Assembly (NCBI RefSeq): GCF_002218065.1
Contig: NZ_BDUB01000001.1
Location: forward strand, 1,930,711 to 1,994,710
Source: Nodularia sp. NIES-3585
GTDB taxonomy: Bacteria > Cyanobacteriota > Cyanobacteriia > Cyanobacteriales > Nostocaceae
Length of the DNA stretch: 64,000 nucleotides
Reading direction: 5' to 3'
Numbering within the stretch: the first letter of the stretch is position 1; each line of letters opens with the position of its first letter. Of the stretch, positions 27,361 to 37,534 are shown one piece after another. Below the pieces are notes generated by a model. That model was not told where the DNA came from. It did no database searches and was given only the letters and a program-made list of their open reading frames with translations. The position numbers and the translations under genes are program-made.

Positions 27361-28411
27361 AATACTGCCACCAATCTAAATCTGCTTTGTAACGAAAAGT
27401 GGACTACTTTTTCCTGTGTCTCCAAAAAAGAAAAAATCAAAGTTTCTTCCTGACTCAGGACTCAGGACTCAGCACTCAGCACTCAGTTGTGTCCCGATTG
27501 TAGCAGTAGCTGTTGGTTGACTAACTCTAGGTGGCTACTGTTTAAATGCTATACTAATTACCCAATTCTATATCCGGAATTATTTTCACAGAAGTACGGA
27601 ATAAATCTACAATAATGGAGATAAGGTTCGCCCTCACTGCTTGTTAAGCTGCTTACCTGATTTTTACCGATTCTACATATAGGAAAATCGGGTGTACTGG
27701 CAGTTGATTCTACTTACACATCAGAGTCTGATGATGTTAAAGTACCTTCAATCTAGACAATCAAACACTTGTAGTTTACCTTGGTATCGCTTGCGGTCTG
27801 CTGGGAGAGTGATCCCAACCCAGCCTCTTTTAAAACTCGTTGCGTAATTACCTAGAGTTGCTAAATTCCAATCAGGTGTAATGTATTAAGTTGGGTTAAT
27901 TGAAGGGGCTTGTATTCACACGAACTCACCAGATGATGCAGTGCGAGGTTCGTAAACACAAAGCGGCTTCCCGCAAGGTTGAGTCGGCTTCTTTACTCTG
28001 AAACCGAAACTCTGCCTATAGGCAGAGTTTCGGTGCTAGTGTAGTTAAGCAGAAGTGACCGACTATCTGACAACCAGTCGTTGTCTACGATGCCCGCAGG
28101 GCTTTACGCGCAGCGTCTCCCCTTGGGATAAAGCTACAAATAAAACTGACTTTTCATGGCAACTGAAAAACCCCTCTCCAAACTTCTCACCTATAACGAG
28201 AGATATTGGAAAATTTTCCCCTTCTCTAGTCGGAAAGGGGGCTAGAGGGTGAGGTTATACGATAATCTTTCCTCATGACCTGAAAAGTCAGCAGATAAAA
28301 AGGTCTTTTGACTTTTGCGTAGCAGCATTAGTGTCTGTAAGCCGTGGGGGTATACAGGAAAGGGCCAGATTAAATGAAAAATGATGTTTTGACCAAAGGT
28401 CGGTTCACTGC
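27361..28411. other. Long intergenic region with repeats, upstream of the RNase R gene
   Basis: 1051 bp without a supported gene. Contents: CACTCAGGACTCAGCACTCAG repeats (about 27455-27487), the perfect palindrome at 28003-28034, GC-rich dispersed units at 28085-28125, and CCCCTTCTCTAGTCGGAAAG-type repeat near 28218-28245. No tRNA or known ncRNA was recognised. Confidence 0.5.
28003..28034. repeat. 32-bp perfect palindrome
   Basis: Arms ACCGAAACTCTGCCTA and its exact reverse complement meet without a loop. As RNA it would form a strong hairpin; as DNA it could extrude a cruciform. It is followed by no T run, so it is not a classical terminator. Confidence 0.75.
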
Positions 28412-30748
28412 ATGGAATTTTCTATCGCTACACTCCTTGCCAATTTCACTGATGATAAATTGGTCGCTCGTAAAGTTTTGGAAAAAAAACTAGGTTGCGA
28501 GGATGAAATTAGTTTACAAAAACTTCACATTGCCTTGGAAGTTCTGGAAAAAATCGGAATTCTGGTGAAAGAACGCGGCAAATATCGCCGGGTGGCAGAA
28601 GAAGGTGTGATTGAAGCCAAACTCCGTTGTTCTAGTAAAGGCTTTTGCTTTGCTATTCAAGATGTGGAAGGAGCCGAGGATATTTATATTCGTGAAAGCC
28701 ATCTGAGTAACGCTTGGAATGGCGATCGCGTTTTGGTAAGAGTCCTTAAAGAAGGTAGTCGTCGCCGTTCTCCAGAAGGAGAAGTTAAACTAATCCTGGA
28801 ACGTTCCAACCACACACTACTGGCACGAATTAAGCCTGTAGAAAGCGGTTTTCGGGCTGTACCTTTAGATGATCGACTGCTGTTTGAACTCAAAATCCAA
28901 ACAAACGGCATGAAGTTAGAAGAAGCTATTGACCATCTAGCCCACGTGGAAGTGCTGCGTTATCCCTTAGCACAATACCCCCCACTGGGTCGAGTAGTAC
29001 AAATCCTGGGTAGTGATGCCGAGGCTGCTGCTGATATAGATTTGGTAACTTGTAAGCACGATTTATCCCGTAATTTCCCTGATTCAGTTCTAGACGCAGC
29101 CGCTAAGTTGCCCAAAAGGCTCCTGAAGGCAGACCTGAAAGACAAACTGGATTTACGCAATTTATTTACCCTGACAATTGCCGGTCTAAATGTTGACACT
29201 AAATTTATTGAGAATGCTTTCAGTTTAGAAAAAACAGCAGAGGGACATTGGCTTCTAGGCTTTCATATTGCTGATGTTGCTCATTATGTCCACCCTGACG
29301 AACCCTTAGATAGAGAATCTGTGAAACGGGGAAAGTCAGTGTATTTGGGAGATTTAGTGCTACCAATGTTACCAGAAGCTGTGGCGGAACGCTGTTCATT
29401 CGTCGAAGGCAGCGATCGCCTAGCCCTCTCTTTCTTAATTGCCGTTGATCCACAGTCTGGAGAAGCGTTGGAGTGGGAAATTCAGCCCAGTGTGATTAAT
29501 GTAGATGCAGCACTGAGTCGGCAAGAAGCAGAAGCCATTCTCACAGGTGAAACTCAAGACGAAGTTCCCAAGGTAATTGAGATTCTGCAAGACTTAGAAA
29601 CATTGCAAAAGGCAGTGAAACAAACGCGTCTAGGTCGTGGCAGTTTGCAGTTGAATCTACCACCTAACCAAAACCCTTATTATGATGAGGGGATATTAGG
29701 TGCGGTATTGGTGAATGATTTACCAGTGCGATCGCTGTTGACAGAGTTTGTGCTACTAGTTAACGAACTGATGGCCAAACATCTAAGTGCTTTAGGTATT
29801 CCCGCCATTTGGCGCGTTCAAGGTACACCCGATACCGAAGATGTTCAGGAAATGCTGAAATTAGCGATCAATTTGGGTGTAGAACTCACACTAGAAGCAG
29901 AAGTTGATATCCAACCTTTAGATTATCAGCACTTAACTGGGGCTTTTGCCGAATCGCCATCAGAGCAAGTGCTGACCTATTTATTACAAGACACACTCAA
30001 GCCAGCTGCCTATAACACCACGAAAGGAACACACTTTGGTTTATCACTAGAGCAATATACTCACTGTAGTTCTCCGCTGCGACGATACCCAGACTTGCTG
30101 ATGCAAAGAGTGTATTATAGGCTACTTGAACATGGACGCGATCGCCGCAACACCCGTGTAAAAGAGCGAGTTAACCTGCGCCACTCCTCTTCTCACCACG
30201 AAATTAATTGGAATGTTCTGCCGCCAGAATTGCAACAAGAACTGCAAACTGATTTGAATCGGGTGATCATCCAGATTAACGACAGAGAAAAAGAAGTCCA
30301 AGAAGCCGAAGCTGATTTAGCCGGACTGCAAAAAGCCCAACTGATGAAACAGCGCATCGGTCAGGTATTCCAAGGCGTAATTACTGGTGTGCAATCCTAT
30401 GGCTTCTTTGTAGAAATTGAAGTTCCCGCCGTCGAATCAACTCCTGGAGAAGATATCAACATACCTTTACGGGTAGAAGGACTGGTACACGTTAGTTCCC
30501 TCAAAGATGATTGGTATGAATACCGCGCCAGACAACAGGCATTATTTGGGCGCAAAAATCGAGCTTCTTACAGACTAGGCGATCGCGTAGCCGTGCAAGT
30601 TAAAAGTGTCGATTACTATCGTCAGCAAATTGATTTAGTCACAGTCAGCAGTGATCTTGTCGCCAAAGGTTTGGGTGTCAATGCTACCAACAATGACGCA
30701 TCAGATATCTACTTACCCAGCAACTTAGATACATATGCACAAGACTAA
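28412..30748 (+). CDS. rnr: Ribonuclease R / RNase II family exoribonuclease
   Basis: 3'-5' exoribonuclease of 778 aa acting in RNA turnover. An N-terminal winged-helix-like region (1-60) and cold-shock domains precede the catalytic RNB domain (about 245-590) with NVDTKFIENAFSLEKTAEG and the metal-binding HIADVAHYVHPDEPLDRESVKRG. The family motif THFGLSLEQYTHCSSPLRRYPDLLMQR follows and the S1 domain lies at about 650-745. A ubiX gene starts 20 bp after the stop, so co-transcription is likely. The first catalytic Asp position usually DxxxxxDAI reads DTKFIENAF, a typical cyanobacterial variant to check. Confidence 0.92.
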   Translation: MEFSIATLLANFTDDKLVARKVLEKKLGCEDEISLQKLHIALEVLEKIGILVKERGKYRRVAEEGVIEAKLRCSSKGFCFAIQDVEGAEDIYIRESHLSNAWNGDRVLVRVLKEGSRRRSPEGEVKLILERSNHTLLARIKPVESGFRAVPLDDRLLFELKIQTNGMKLEEAIDHLAHVEVLRYPLAQYPPLGRVVQILGSDAEAAADIDLVTCKHDLSRNFPDSVLDAAAKLPKRLLKADLKDKLDLRNLFTLTIAGLNVDTKFIENAFSLEKTAEGHWLLGFHIADVAHYVHPDEPLDRESVKRGKSVYLGDLVLPMLPEAVAERCSFVEGSDRLALSFLIAVDPQSGEALEWEIQPSVINVDAALSRQEAEAILTGETQDEVPKVIEILQDLETLQKAVKQTRLGRGSLQLNLPPNQNPYYDEGILGAVLVNDLPVRSLLTEFVLLVNELMAKHLSALGIPAIWRVQGTPDTEDVQEMLKLAINLGVELTLEAEVDIQPLDYQHLTGAFAESPSEQVLTYLLQDTLKPAAYNTTKGTHFGLSLEQYTHCSSPLRRYPDLLMQRVYYRLLEHGRDRRNTRVKERVNLRHSSSHHEINWNVLPPELQQELQTDLNRVIIQINDREKEVQEAEADLAGLQKAQLMKQRIGQVFQGVITGVQSYGFFVEIEVPAVESTPGEDINIPLRVEGLVHVSSLKDDWYEYRARQQALFGRKNRASYRLGDRVAVQVKSVDYYRQQIDLVTVSSDLVAKGLGVNATNNDASDIYLPSNLDTYAQD

Positions 30749-30768
30749 TAAACTTTACTAGTAGCCCA

Positions 30769-31389
30769 GTGTCAAACAACTCCAAACCCCTTATATTAGG
30801 CATATCTGGTGCATCTGGTCTGATCTACGCCGTTCACGCCATCAAATATCTGCTCGCAGCCGACTATGAAATTGAACTAGTAGCCTCTAAATCAACTTAC
30901 ATGGTCTGGGCTAGCGAACAGGAAACTCGAATGCCAGCTGAACCAACCGCACAAGAGCAATTCTGGCGAGAACAAGCCGGAGTGGCTGTTGGGGGTAAAC
31001 TACGCTGCCATCCGTGGGGTGATGTAGGAGCCGGAATCGCCAGTGGTTCGTTTCGCACCTTAGGGATGATTATTATGCCATGCAGCATGAGTACAGTGGC
31101 GAAAATAGCAGGTGGCTTGAGTTCCGACTTACTCGAACGGGCGGCGGATGTCCAGATTAAAGAAGGGCGAAAGCTAGTCATCGTTCCCCGTGAAACGCCA
31201 TTCAGCTTAATTCACCTGCGAAACTTAACAACTTTGGCAGAAACGGGAGTCAGAGTTGTACCAGCGATTCCGGCTTGGTATCACAATCCTCAAAGCATTG
31301 AGGACTTAGTTGATTTTGTAGTTGCCCGTGCTTTAGACCAACTAGATATTGATTGCATTCCTATTCAGAGGTGGCAAGGAAGTAAGTAA
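30769..31389 (+). CDS. ubiX: Flavin prenyltransferase UbiX
   Basis: Makes prenylated FMN, the cofactor of UbiD-type decarboxylases used in quinone biosynthesis. Length 206 aa. N-terminal FMN-binding ILGISGASGLIYAVHAIKYLL, middle MIIMPCSMSTVAKIAGGLSSDLLERAADV, and RKLVIVPRETPFSLIHLRNL are diagnostic. The start is GTG at 30769, 20 bp after the RNase R gene. Confidence 0.95.
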   Translation: MSNNSKPLILGISGASGLIYAVHAIKYLLAADYEIELVASKSTYMVWASEQETRMPAEPTAQEQFWREQAGVAVGGKLRCHPWGDVGAGIASGSFRTLGMIIMPCSMSTVAKIAGGLSSDLLERAADVQIKEGRKLVIVPRETPFSLIHLRNLTTLAETGVRVVPAIPAWYHNPQSIEDLVDFVVARALDQLDIDCIPIQRWQGSK

Positions 31390-31678
31390 AAAGGTAAAAG
31401 TAAAAGTAACAACAGACTAACTTTTGACTTTTACCCTTTGCCTTTGGCTTTGATTGAGTAACTTTGACCCTCCGAATTTTAGATTTTAAATTTTGGATTT
31501 TGGATTATTTTTGCTACAAGCCCCACCCCTGGTGGGTGGAACAAATCTAAAATACTCGCTGCGCTGCGTACGCTTCGCTAACGTCAATCCAAAATCCCCA
31601 ACCTGCATCCCTTTATGGGTGCAGTCAATCTAAAATCTAAAATCCAAAATCTAAAATTGTTTGACTTTTGCCTTTTCT

Positions 31679-32395
31679 ATGGCTGTAATTCGCTTAATTC
31701 TGTTGGTAGCAGTACTAGGGATACTCACACTATTGCTAGTTCAAAATTGGTCGCCTGTCCTATCCCTCGTATTTTTGGGTGTGCGAACTCTACCATTACC
31801 CCTAGCAATGTGGATTTTTTTTAGTACTGCTGCTGGTGCTTTCACATCCCTACTGATTGCTACCTTGCTGAAGGTATCAAATTATTTTGGGGAACAACAA
31901 GGCCAAAGACCATATAAATCAGCCGGAGCTTCACGCCGCGCGAAAGCGACATCTAGGCCAGAACCTCAACCATCACCTGATAGACCTTCCTCAGCAGCTA
32001 ATCAAACACAGTCCTCTAGCAGTAACGCATTTGATGATTGGGAGACAAATGATAGTAGAAATGATGATTGGGACTTTGATGAACAGCAACCAGAAGCATC
32101 TACTTCCAGTCCTCAAACTCCTCGGGTTCGAGACTCTCAAACCTACGAACGCCAACAAGAACCTCAAAGCCGTTCCCAATCTGGTTCAGTTTATTCCTAC
32201 AACTATCGTGAGCCAAAAAATACTGCGGTAGGAAAAACTGAATCTGTCTACGATGCTGATTATCGGGTAATCATCCCCCCTTATGAACCACCGACGACTA
32301 AGCAAGTGGATCAACCAGCCGATGATGAAGAAGACGATTGGAAGTTTTTTGAAGACGACGATTTTGAGAATGAAGATGAGCCGCCACGTAAGTAA
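31679..32395 (+). CDS. LapA-domain membrane protein with acidic tail
   Basis: Protein of 238 aa with two N-terminal transmembrane helices (MAVIRLILLVAVLGILTLLL and LPLAMWIFFSTAAGAFTSLL), the LapA/DUF1049 arrangement. A long hydrophilic, Ser/Gln/Asp-rich cytoplasmic tail ends in an acidic cluster (DDEEDDWKFFEDDDFENEDE). The ATG at 31679 is preferred over an upstream TTG because the helix follows at once. Upstream 31390-31678 contains AT-rich ATCTAAA/ATCCAAA repeats. Function unknown; bacterial LapA proteins are linked to lipopolysaccharide assembly. Confidence 0.75.
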   Translation: MAVIRLILLVAVLGILTLLLVQNWSPVLSLVFLGVRTLPLPLAMWIFFSTAAGAFTSLLIATLLKVSNYFGEQQGQRPYKSAGASRRAKATSRPEPQPSPDRPSSAANQTQSSSSNAFDDWETNDSRNDDWDFDEQQPEASTSSPQTPRVRDSQTYERQQEPQSRSQSGSVYSYNYREPKNTAVGKTESVYDADYRVIIPPYEPPTTKQVDQPADDEEDDWKFFEDDDFENEDEPPRK

Positions 32396-32402
32396 GCTGG
32401 GA

Positions 32403-32597
32403 TTACTGGGATAGTACCCGTTCTCGAGACTCCTGTTTGACCTTACCATTCATAGCAGCCTCCTGCAAAGCCATGAAAGCATTGAAATCTTCCAAGTCAT
32501 ACTGGGTAGTCAACAGATGCCGTAGTTGGTTCTCTGCTTCAACAGTCAGATAGCTAGTTGCTAAAGCTTGTTGTACTACGTCACGAATTCGAGTCAT
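32403..32597 (-). CDS. Small conserved cyanobacterial protein
   Basis: Protein of 64 aa (MTRIRDVVQQALATSYLTVE ... RVLSQ), helical and hydrophilic with no signal or membrane segment. Composition and codon use look genuine, and small homologues are common in Nostocales. It converges on the LapA-domain gene with 7 bp between stops. No function can be assigned. Confidence 0.65.
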   Translation of the reverse strand: MTRIRDVVQQALATSYLTVEAENQLRHLLTTQYDLEDFNAFMALQEAAMNGKVKQESRERVLSQ

Positions 32598-33072
32598 TGT
32601 TGATGCCTCTTACATACCACATTAATTTATTTGGTCTTACTCTGGTGGGATATGCAGTGACTGCTGTTACTAAACCTTCAAGTTAATGAACTTTATTGAT
32701 CAAATGTTAAAAAATTAGTTATTTTTTACACCTGAGTTTGCTAATTTTCTTGATAGTAGCTTGCTATAATGCACCTTGATCAATTCAATACTGTGCTGTT
32801 CAAAAACATGGTATTTTCTGCAACAGAAATGTCCCACCAGAATAAGTCCTGTTGGTTTGTATTGACAGAATTAGTCTCGATAAAGTTTCACGGAAACTTT
32901 ATAAAATTTCCTCGAATCGTTAAATTTACTTAAGTAAAAATTACTAAAATGTTTTATTTTGACTCCTGGGAATATTATCTGTGTGATATTAAATACATAT
33001 TTAAATTAAAGTAAATTTTAGCAGTGAGGATGGATAATAGTGAAAGTAACCCTAACTGGAGCATAACCACTC
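32598..33072. other. AT-rich intergenic region upstream of aroK
   Basis: 475 bp without a gene. It holds TTTCACGGAAACTTTATAAAATTTCC (an imperfect dyad, about 32886-32911) and long AT-rich stretches likely to contain the promoters of aroK and of the small divergent gene. No repeat class recognised. Confidence 0.4.
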
Positions 33073-33618
33073 GTGAGTAGCTTATTGCAAGGAGTCAACC
33101 TGTATTTAATTGGCATGATGGGCGCTGGTAAAACGACAGTAGGACAATTACTAGCAAAGCATCTGGGTTATAGGTTTTTAGACACTGATAGTGTAATTAC
33201 GCAATCAGCAGGAAAGTCCATCAATCAGCTTTTTGCTGAAGAAGGTGAAGCAGCGTTTCGCCAGTTAGAAAGCGATGTATTGGCACAAGTGTGTGCTTAT
33301 ACTCAGTTGACTGTAGCCACAGGTGGAGGCATCGTGTTACGGCGAGAAAACTGGAGTTATCTGCACCACGGTTTAATTGTGTGGTTAGATGTGCCAGTAG
33401 AATTACTCTTCACCCGTTTGGCAGAAGATACCACAAGACCACTATTACAAGATGCTGATCCCAAAGGCAAATTGCGATCGCTCCTCGAACAAAGAACACC
33501 ACTTTACTCTCAAGCTGATCTCAAAATCACTGTCAAAGCAGAAGAAACACCTGAAGAAATTGCTAACAGAATCATAGAGGCAATTCCCAGCGTTCTGAAA
33601 CCAAAAGTTTCTCATTAA
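33073..33618 (+). CDS. aroK: Shikimate kinase
   Basis: Phosphorylates shikimate at the 3-hydroxyl with ATP in aromatic amino acid biosynthesis. Length 181 aa. P-loop GMMGAGKTTVGQLLA (about residues 13-27), shikimate-binding DTDSVI and ATGGGIVLR, and lid-region arginine in RLAEDTTRPLL are present. The start is GTG at 33073. It converges on the PCP_red-type gene. Confidence 0.95.
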   Translation: MSSLLQGVNLYLIGMMGAGKTTVGQLLAKHLGYRFLDTDSVITQSAGKSINQLFAEEGEAAFRQLESDVLAQVCAYTQLTVATGGGIVLRRENWSYLHHGLIVWLDVPVELLFTRLAEDTTRPLLQDADPKGKLRSLLEQRTPLYSQADLKITVKAEETPEEIANRIIEAIPSVLKPKVSH

Positions 33619-33631
33619 AGATTGAGCATTT

Positions 33632-33817
33632 CTACTGCCCAAATTCCAGCCTAGCCTGTTCAACCAAATCGGCTGTCACAACTGTTTTCTTTGCTTGACG
33701 TGCTAACTCTTCAATTCGGGCTTTAGCTTGAGTACGGGCAAAAAAAGGAATATTCTGCAATTTTTCCTGAGCTTTTGATGTCCAGCCCAAAGCATCTGTA
33801 AAATTAGATTCGCTCAT
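33632..33817 (-). CDS. PCP_red-domain small protein
   Basis: Protein of about 61 aa starting [20 protein letters not shown]; the longer upstream start (33838) is less likely. The sequence [20 protein letters not shown] matches the C-terminal PCP_red domain of light-independent protochlorophyllide reductase subunit B, here as a stand-alone protein. Such proteins are conserved in cyanobacteria next to photosynthesis genes; it lies just after psbC on the same strand, separated by the psbDC terminator. Function unproven. Confidence 0.75.
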   Translation of the reverse strand: MSESNFTDALGWTSKAQEKLQNIPFFARTQAKARIEELARQAKKTVVTADLVEQARLEFGQ

Positions 33818-33870
33818 AATTATTGATTGCTCGTGCAATTAATTTAATTGTGCCACATCTGGGCGCAGAT

Positions 33871-33899
33871 AAAAAAAGCCCCTGTTGTTCAACAAGGGC
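33871..33899 (-). terminator. Rho-independent terminator of psbD-psbC
   Basis: On the minus strand a GC-rich hairpin GCCCTTGTTG-AA-CAACAGGGGC is followed by seven T residues. It lies 44 bp past the psbC stop codon. Good match to an intrinsic terminator. Confidence 0.85.
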
Positions 33900-33942
33900 A
33901 AGTAAAGCATTTTATTGTCAGTAACAAAAGAAATTTTGCAAC

Positions 33943-35331
33943 CTAGTCAAGGTCTTCCATGAACATAACCGGCTCAGTCTCACGGTTAATTCCTTTCTCA
34001 AAACCACCAGCAGCAGCGCGGGCGCGACCAGCGTGCCATAGGTGACCAATCAAGAAGAAGAAACCTAATACAAAGTGAGATGTTGCCAACCAAGCACGTG
34101 GAGATACGTAGTTGAAAGAGTTGATTTCAGTTGCCACACCACCCACAGAGTTCAAAGAACCCAAAGGAGCGTGAGTCATGTATTCAGCAGCACGACGTGC
34201 TTGCCAAGGTTGAATATCATTCTTGACTTTATCTAGGTCAAGACCGTTAGGACCACGTAGAGGCTCTAACCAAGGTCCTTGGAAATCCCAGAAGCGCATG
34301 GTTTCACCACCGAAGATGATTTCACCAGTGGGAGAGCGCATCAAGTATTTACCCAGACCTGTGGGGCCTTGTGCAGAACCGACGTTAGCACCTAAGCGTT
34401 GGTCACGAATCAAGAAGGTCAAAGCCTGAGCTTGAGAAGCTTCTGAAGCTGTAGGACCAAAGAATTCGCTGGGATAAGCGGTATTGTTAAACCAAACCAT
34501 TACAGAGGCGATAAAGCCCATCAGGGAAAGAGCGCCCAAACTGTAGGAAAGGTAAGCTTCACCAGACCAAATAAACGCGCGACGCGCCCATGCAAAAGGC
34601 TTGGTGAAGATGTGCCAGATACCACCTGAAATACACATCAGGGCAATCCAGATGTGACCACCGATGATATCTTCCATGTTATTGACGCTGATAATCCAAC
34701 CTTCGCCACCGAAGGGAGCCTTGATCAAATAACCGAAGATTACAGCCGGGTTTAATGTTGGGTTAGTAATAACACGAACATCGCCGCCACCTGGAGCCCA
34801 GGTATCGTACACACCGCCAAAGAACATTGCCTTTAACACCAACAAGAGCGCACCACATCCGAGGATGATCAGGTGAAACCCGATGATGTTAGTCATCTTG
34901 TTCTTGTCTTTCCAGTCATAGCCAAAGAAGGAGGAATACTCTTCTAAGGTATCTGGTCCACGGACAGCATGATAGATGCCGCCAAAACCTAGCACAGCTG
35001 AAGAAATTAGATGAAGTACACCAACGACAAAGTAAGGGAAGGTGTTGATAACTTCACCACCAGAACCAACGCCCCACCCTAGGGTGGCGAGGTGAGGAAG
35101 CAGGATCAAGCCCTGCTCGTACATGGGCTTTTCAGGAATGAAGTGAGCGACTTCAAACAAAGTCATCGCTCCGGCCCAGAATACAATCAAACCAGCATGG
35201 GCTACGTGAGCGCCAAGCAATTTACCAGATAGGTTAATTAAACGAGCGTTACCAGACCACCAAGCAAAGCCTGTTGATTCTTGGTCACGTCCGCCGCCTA
35301 ATACAGATGGTCTATTAGAGAGCGTTACCAC
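33943..35331 (-). CDS. psbC: Photosystem II CP43 chlorophyll protein
   Basis: Core antenna protein of PSII, 462 aa, six transmembrane helices, binding chlorophyll a and giving a ligand to the Mn4CaO5 cluster. Landmarks are [20 protein letters not shown], the large lumenal loop with [20 protein letters not shown] (Mn-ligand Glu and Arg region), and the C-terminus [16 protein letters not shown]. The start is GTG at 35331, inside the end of psbD (17-bp overlap), the classical psbD-psbC arrangement that couples translation. Confidence 0.98.
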   Translation of the reverse strand: MVTLSNRPSVLGGGRDQESTGFAWWSGNARLINLSGKLLGAHVAHAGLIVFWAGAMTLFEVAHFIPEKPMYEQGLILLPHLATLGWGVGSGGEVINTFPYFVVGVLHLISSAVLGFGGIYHAVRGPDTLEEYSSFFGYDWKDKNKMTNIIGFHLIILGCGALLLVLKAMFFGGVYDTWAPGGGDVRVITNPTLNPAVIFGYLIKAPFGGEGWIISVNNMEDIIGGHIWIALMCISGGIWHIFTKPFAWARRAFIWSGEAYLSYSLGALSLMGFIASVMVWFNNTAYPSEFFGPTASEASQAQALTFLIRDQRLGANVGSAQGPTGLGKYLMRSPTGEIIFGGETMRFWDFQGPWLEPLRGPNGLDLDKVKNDIQPWQARRAAEYMTHAPLGSLNSVGGVATEINSFNYVSPRAWLATSHFVLGFFFLIGHLWHAGRARAAAGGFEKGINRETEPVMFMEDLD

Positions 35332-36370
35332 GCGGTAGAACCTCCTCTGGGAATACGAATTGTTTGTGAGGCTGATCTTGAGGAGCCATCCAAGCGCGGA
35401 TACCCTCGTTCAGCAAAATGTTTTTGGTATAGAAAGTTTCAAACTCTGGGTCTTCTGCTGCCCGTAATTCTTGGGAAACGAAGTCATAAGCCCGCAGGTT
35501 TAGTGCTAAACCAACAATCCCAATTGATGCCATCCATAAGCCAGTGACTGGCACAAATAGCATAAAGAAGTGTAACCAACGTTTGTTGGAGAAGGCAATC
35601 CCGAAAATCTGTGACCAGAAACGGTTTGCTGTCACCATTGAGTAGGTTTCTTCAGCTTGGGTGGGGTTAAATGCCGGGAAGGTGTTAGAACCGTCGCCGT
35701 CATCAAACAAGGTGTTTTCTACTGTGGCTCCATGAATGGCACACAATAGCGCACCACCCAAGACACCTGCTACACCCATCATGTGGAAGGGGTTGAGTGT
35801 CCAGTTGTGGAAACCTTGCAGGAATAGTAGAAAACGGAAAATTGCCGCTACACCAAAGCTAGGGGCAAAGAACCAGCTTGACTGTCCCAAGGGGTACATC
35901 AGAAATACGCTGACGAATACGGCAATGGGAGCAGAGAAGGCGAGGGCGTTGTATGGACGGATGCCGACTAGACGGGCAATTTCAAATTGGCGCAACATGA
36001 AGCCAATTAATGCAAAGGCTCCGTGTAGGGCAACAAATGGCCACAATCCACCCAATTGGAACCAGCGGGTGAGGTCGCCTTGAGCTTCGGGTCCCCATAA
36101 CAATAGTAGGGAGTGTCCCAAGCTGTCTGGTGGGGAGGAAACTGCAACTGTTAAAAAGTTAGCTCCTTCCAGGTAAGATGATGCTAATCCGTGGGAGTAC
36201 CAGGAGGTGACGAATGTTGTACCGGTGAGCCAACCGCCTAGTGCTAGGTAAGCGCAGGGAAATAATAATATCCCTGACCAGCCTACGAATACAAAGCGAT
36301 CGCGCTTTAACCAGTCGTCTAATACGTCAAACCACCCTCTACTAGGGGCGCGTCCAACTGCGATGGTCAT
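35315..36370 (-). CDS. psbD: Photosystem II D2 reaction centre protein
   Basis: D2 subunit of PSII, 351 aa, five transmembrane helices. It starts [20 protein letters not shown], has the QA-binding region [20 protein letters not shown] and [20 protein letters not shown], and ends [13 protein letters not shown]. Overlaps psbC by 17 bp. Most cyanobacteria have a second psbD elsewhere; this copy is the one linked to psbC. Confidence 0.98.
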   Translation of the reverse strand: MTIAVGRAPSRGWFDVLDDWLKRDRFVFVGWSGILLFPCAYLALGGWLTGTTFVTSWYSHGLASSYLEGANFLTVAVSSPPDSLGHSLLLLWGPEAQGDLTRWFQLGGLWPFVALHGAFALIGFMLRQFEIARLVGIRPYNALAFSAPIAVFVSVFLMYPLGQSSWFFAPSFGVAAIFRFLLFLQGFHNWTLNPFHMMGVAGVLGGALLCAIHGATVENTLFDDGDGSNTFPAFNPTQAEETYSMVTANRFWSQIFGIAFSNKRWLHFFMLFVPVTGLWMASIGIVGLALNLRAYDFVSQELRAAEDPEFETFYTKNILLNEGIRAWMAPQDQPHKQFVFPEEVLPRGNAL

Positions 36371-36814
36371 TGAACTAAAATCCTCTTTTACTAAAATTGC
36401 AACGTTTTTCCAGCAACGCTGTCGGTAATTTTTCCGACTTGACGCGACTGTAACGAGGAATTAACGTTTTTTTGACAATCTCAGATGCCTTCAGGCTGCT
36501 GAGAATCTGAGAGTTTACCGTCTTGATGATCGGAGTTTCTCACAGTTATGCCATTACACGTACCATTAGCTAATTGTTTAGCTTGTGGTAACTTAATGAT
36601 TCTTAACTTATCACATCCATTGGGGTTTTCGTCCAATGGACTTCGGTAAATTAGGTATTAAACACAAACCTATTACTTATTATTAATATCAGAATTTTAA
36701 CAATCTGACATAAGTTTTCTCAGAAATCCCAAAGGTTTCGCCCCTGAACTTGCACGAAAAGCTCCGGAAATGGCAGACTTGGATAGGGAAGAACTCACAG
36801 GCCAAGGTAGTTCA
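36371..36814. promoter_or_regulatory. Divergent control region of psbDC and ycf4
   Basis: 444 bp between divergent psbD and ycf4. It is AT-rich, with the imperfect dyad CTCAGATGCC...GCTGAGAATCTGAG (about 36479-36512). It probably holds both promoters and the psbD leader. Individual -10/-35 boxes cannot be assigned with confidence. Confidence 0.45.
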
Positions 36815-37411
36815 ATGACGGCATCAACAACAATTAACAAAGGTGATTCGCCTAATGGCGATCGCAAACCCTCAAGTATCCTGCATCAAGATGTTCTGGG
36901 TTCTCGTCGGTTTAGTAACTACTGGTGGGCAACTATCGTGACATTGGGAGCTACAGGTTTCTTTTTGGCTGGGATATCTAGTTACACAAAAGTAAATTTT
37001 CTCCTAGTGACCGATGCAACTCAACTGATATTCGTACCCCAAGGGCTAGTTATGGGGTTATACGGCACTGCCGGCTTACTTTTAGCTTTATATCTGTGGC
37101 TAGTTGTTTTATGGGATGTAGGAGGCGGCTACAACGACTTCAATCAGGAAACCGGGCGCATAAAAATCTTTCGTTGGGGATTTCCCGGCAAAAACCGTCG
37201 CATTGAAATCGACAGCTATACTCAAGACGTGCAGTCTATACGAATAGACATAAAAGAAGGTCTTAATCCCCGTCGCGCTCTCTATCTACGCGTTAAGGGT
37301 CGGCGAGATATACCTTTAACACGGGTAGGTCAACCGTTATCTTTAGCAGATTTAGAAACTACCGGCGCAGAGTTAGCCCGCTTTTTGGGAGTACCCCTGG
37401 AAGGACTTTGA
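36815..37411 (+). CDS. ycf4: Photosystem I assembly protein Ycf4
   Basis: Thylakoid membrane protein needed for or assisting PSI assembly. The start is ATG 36815 (MTASTTINKGDSPNG), the usual cyanobacterial N-terminus; a longer frame from 36770 adds 15 residues. Two transmembrane helices (about residues 40-60 and 85-107), conserved VLGSRRFSNYWWATIVTLGA, VLWDVGGGYNDFNQETG and the C-terminal PLTRVGQPLSLADLET. Length 198 aa is near the norm. Confidence 0.93.
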   Translation: MTASTTINKGDSPNGDRKPSSILHQDVLGSRRFSNYWWATIVTLGATGFFLAGISSYTKVNFLLVTDATQLIFVPQGLVMGLYGTAGLLLALYLWLVVLWDVGGGYNDFNQETGRIKIFRWGFPGKNRRIEIDSYTQDVQSIRIDIKEGLNPRRALYLRVKGRRDIPLTRVGQPLSLADLETTGAELARFLGVPLEGL

Positions 37412-37534
37412 AGAAGGGGGGCAGGGGGCAGGGTGCAGGGGAGAAAACACTTCTCTTTCCATTACCTAGTCCCCAATACCTAATCTCCGATACCCTAAAA
37501 AGATAAGATACTCTGGTTGAATCTGTAACTGACT

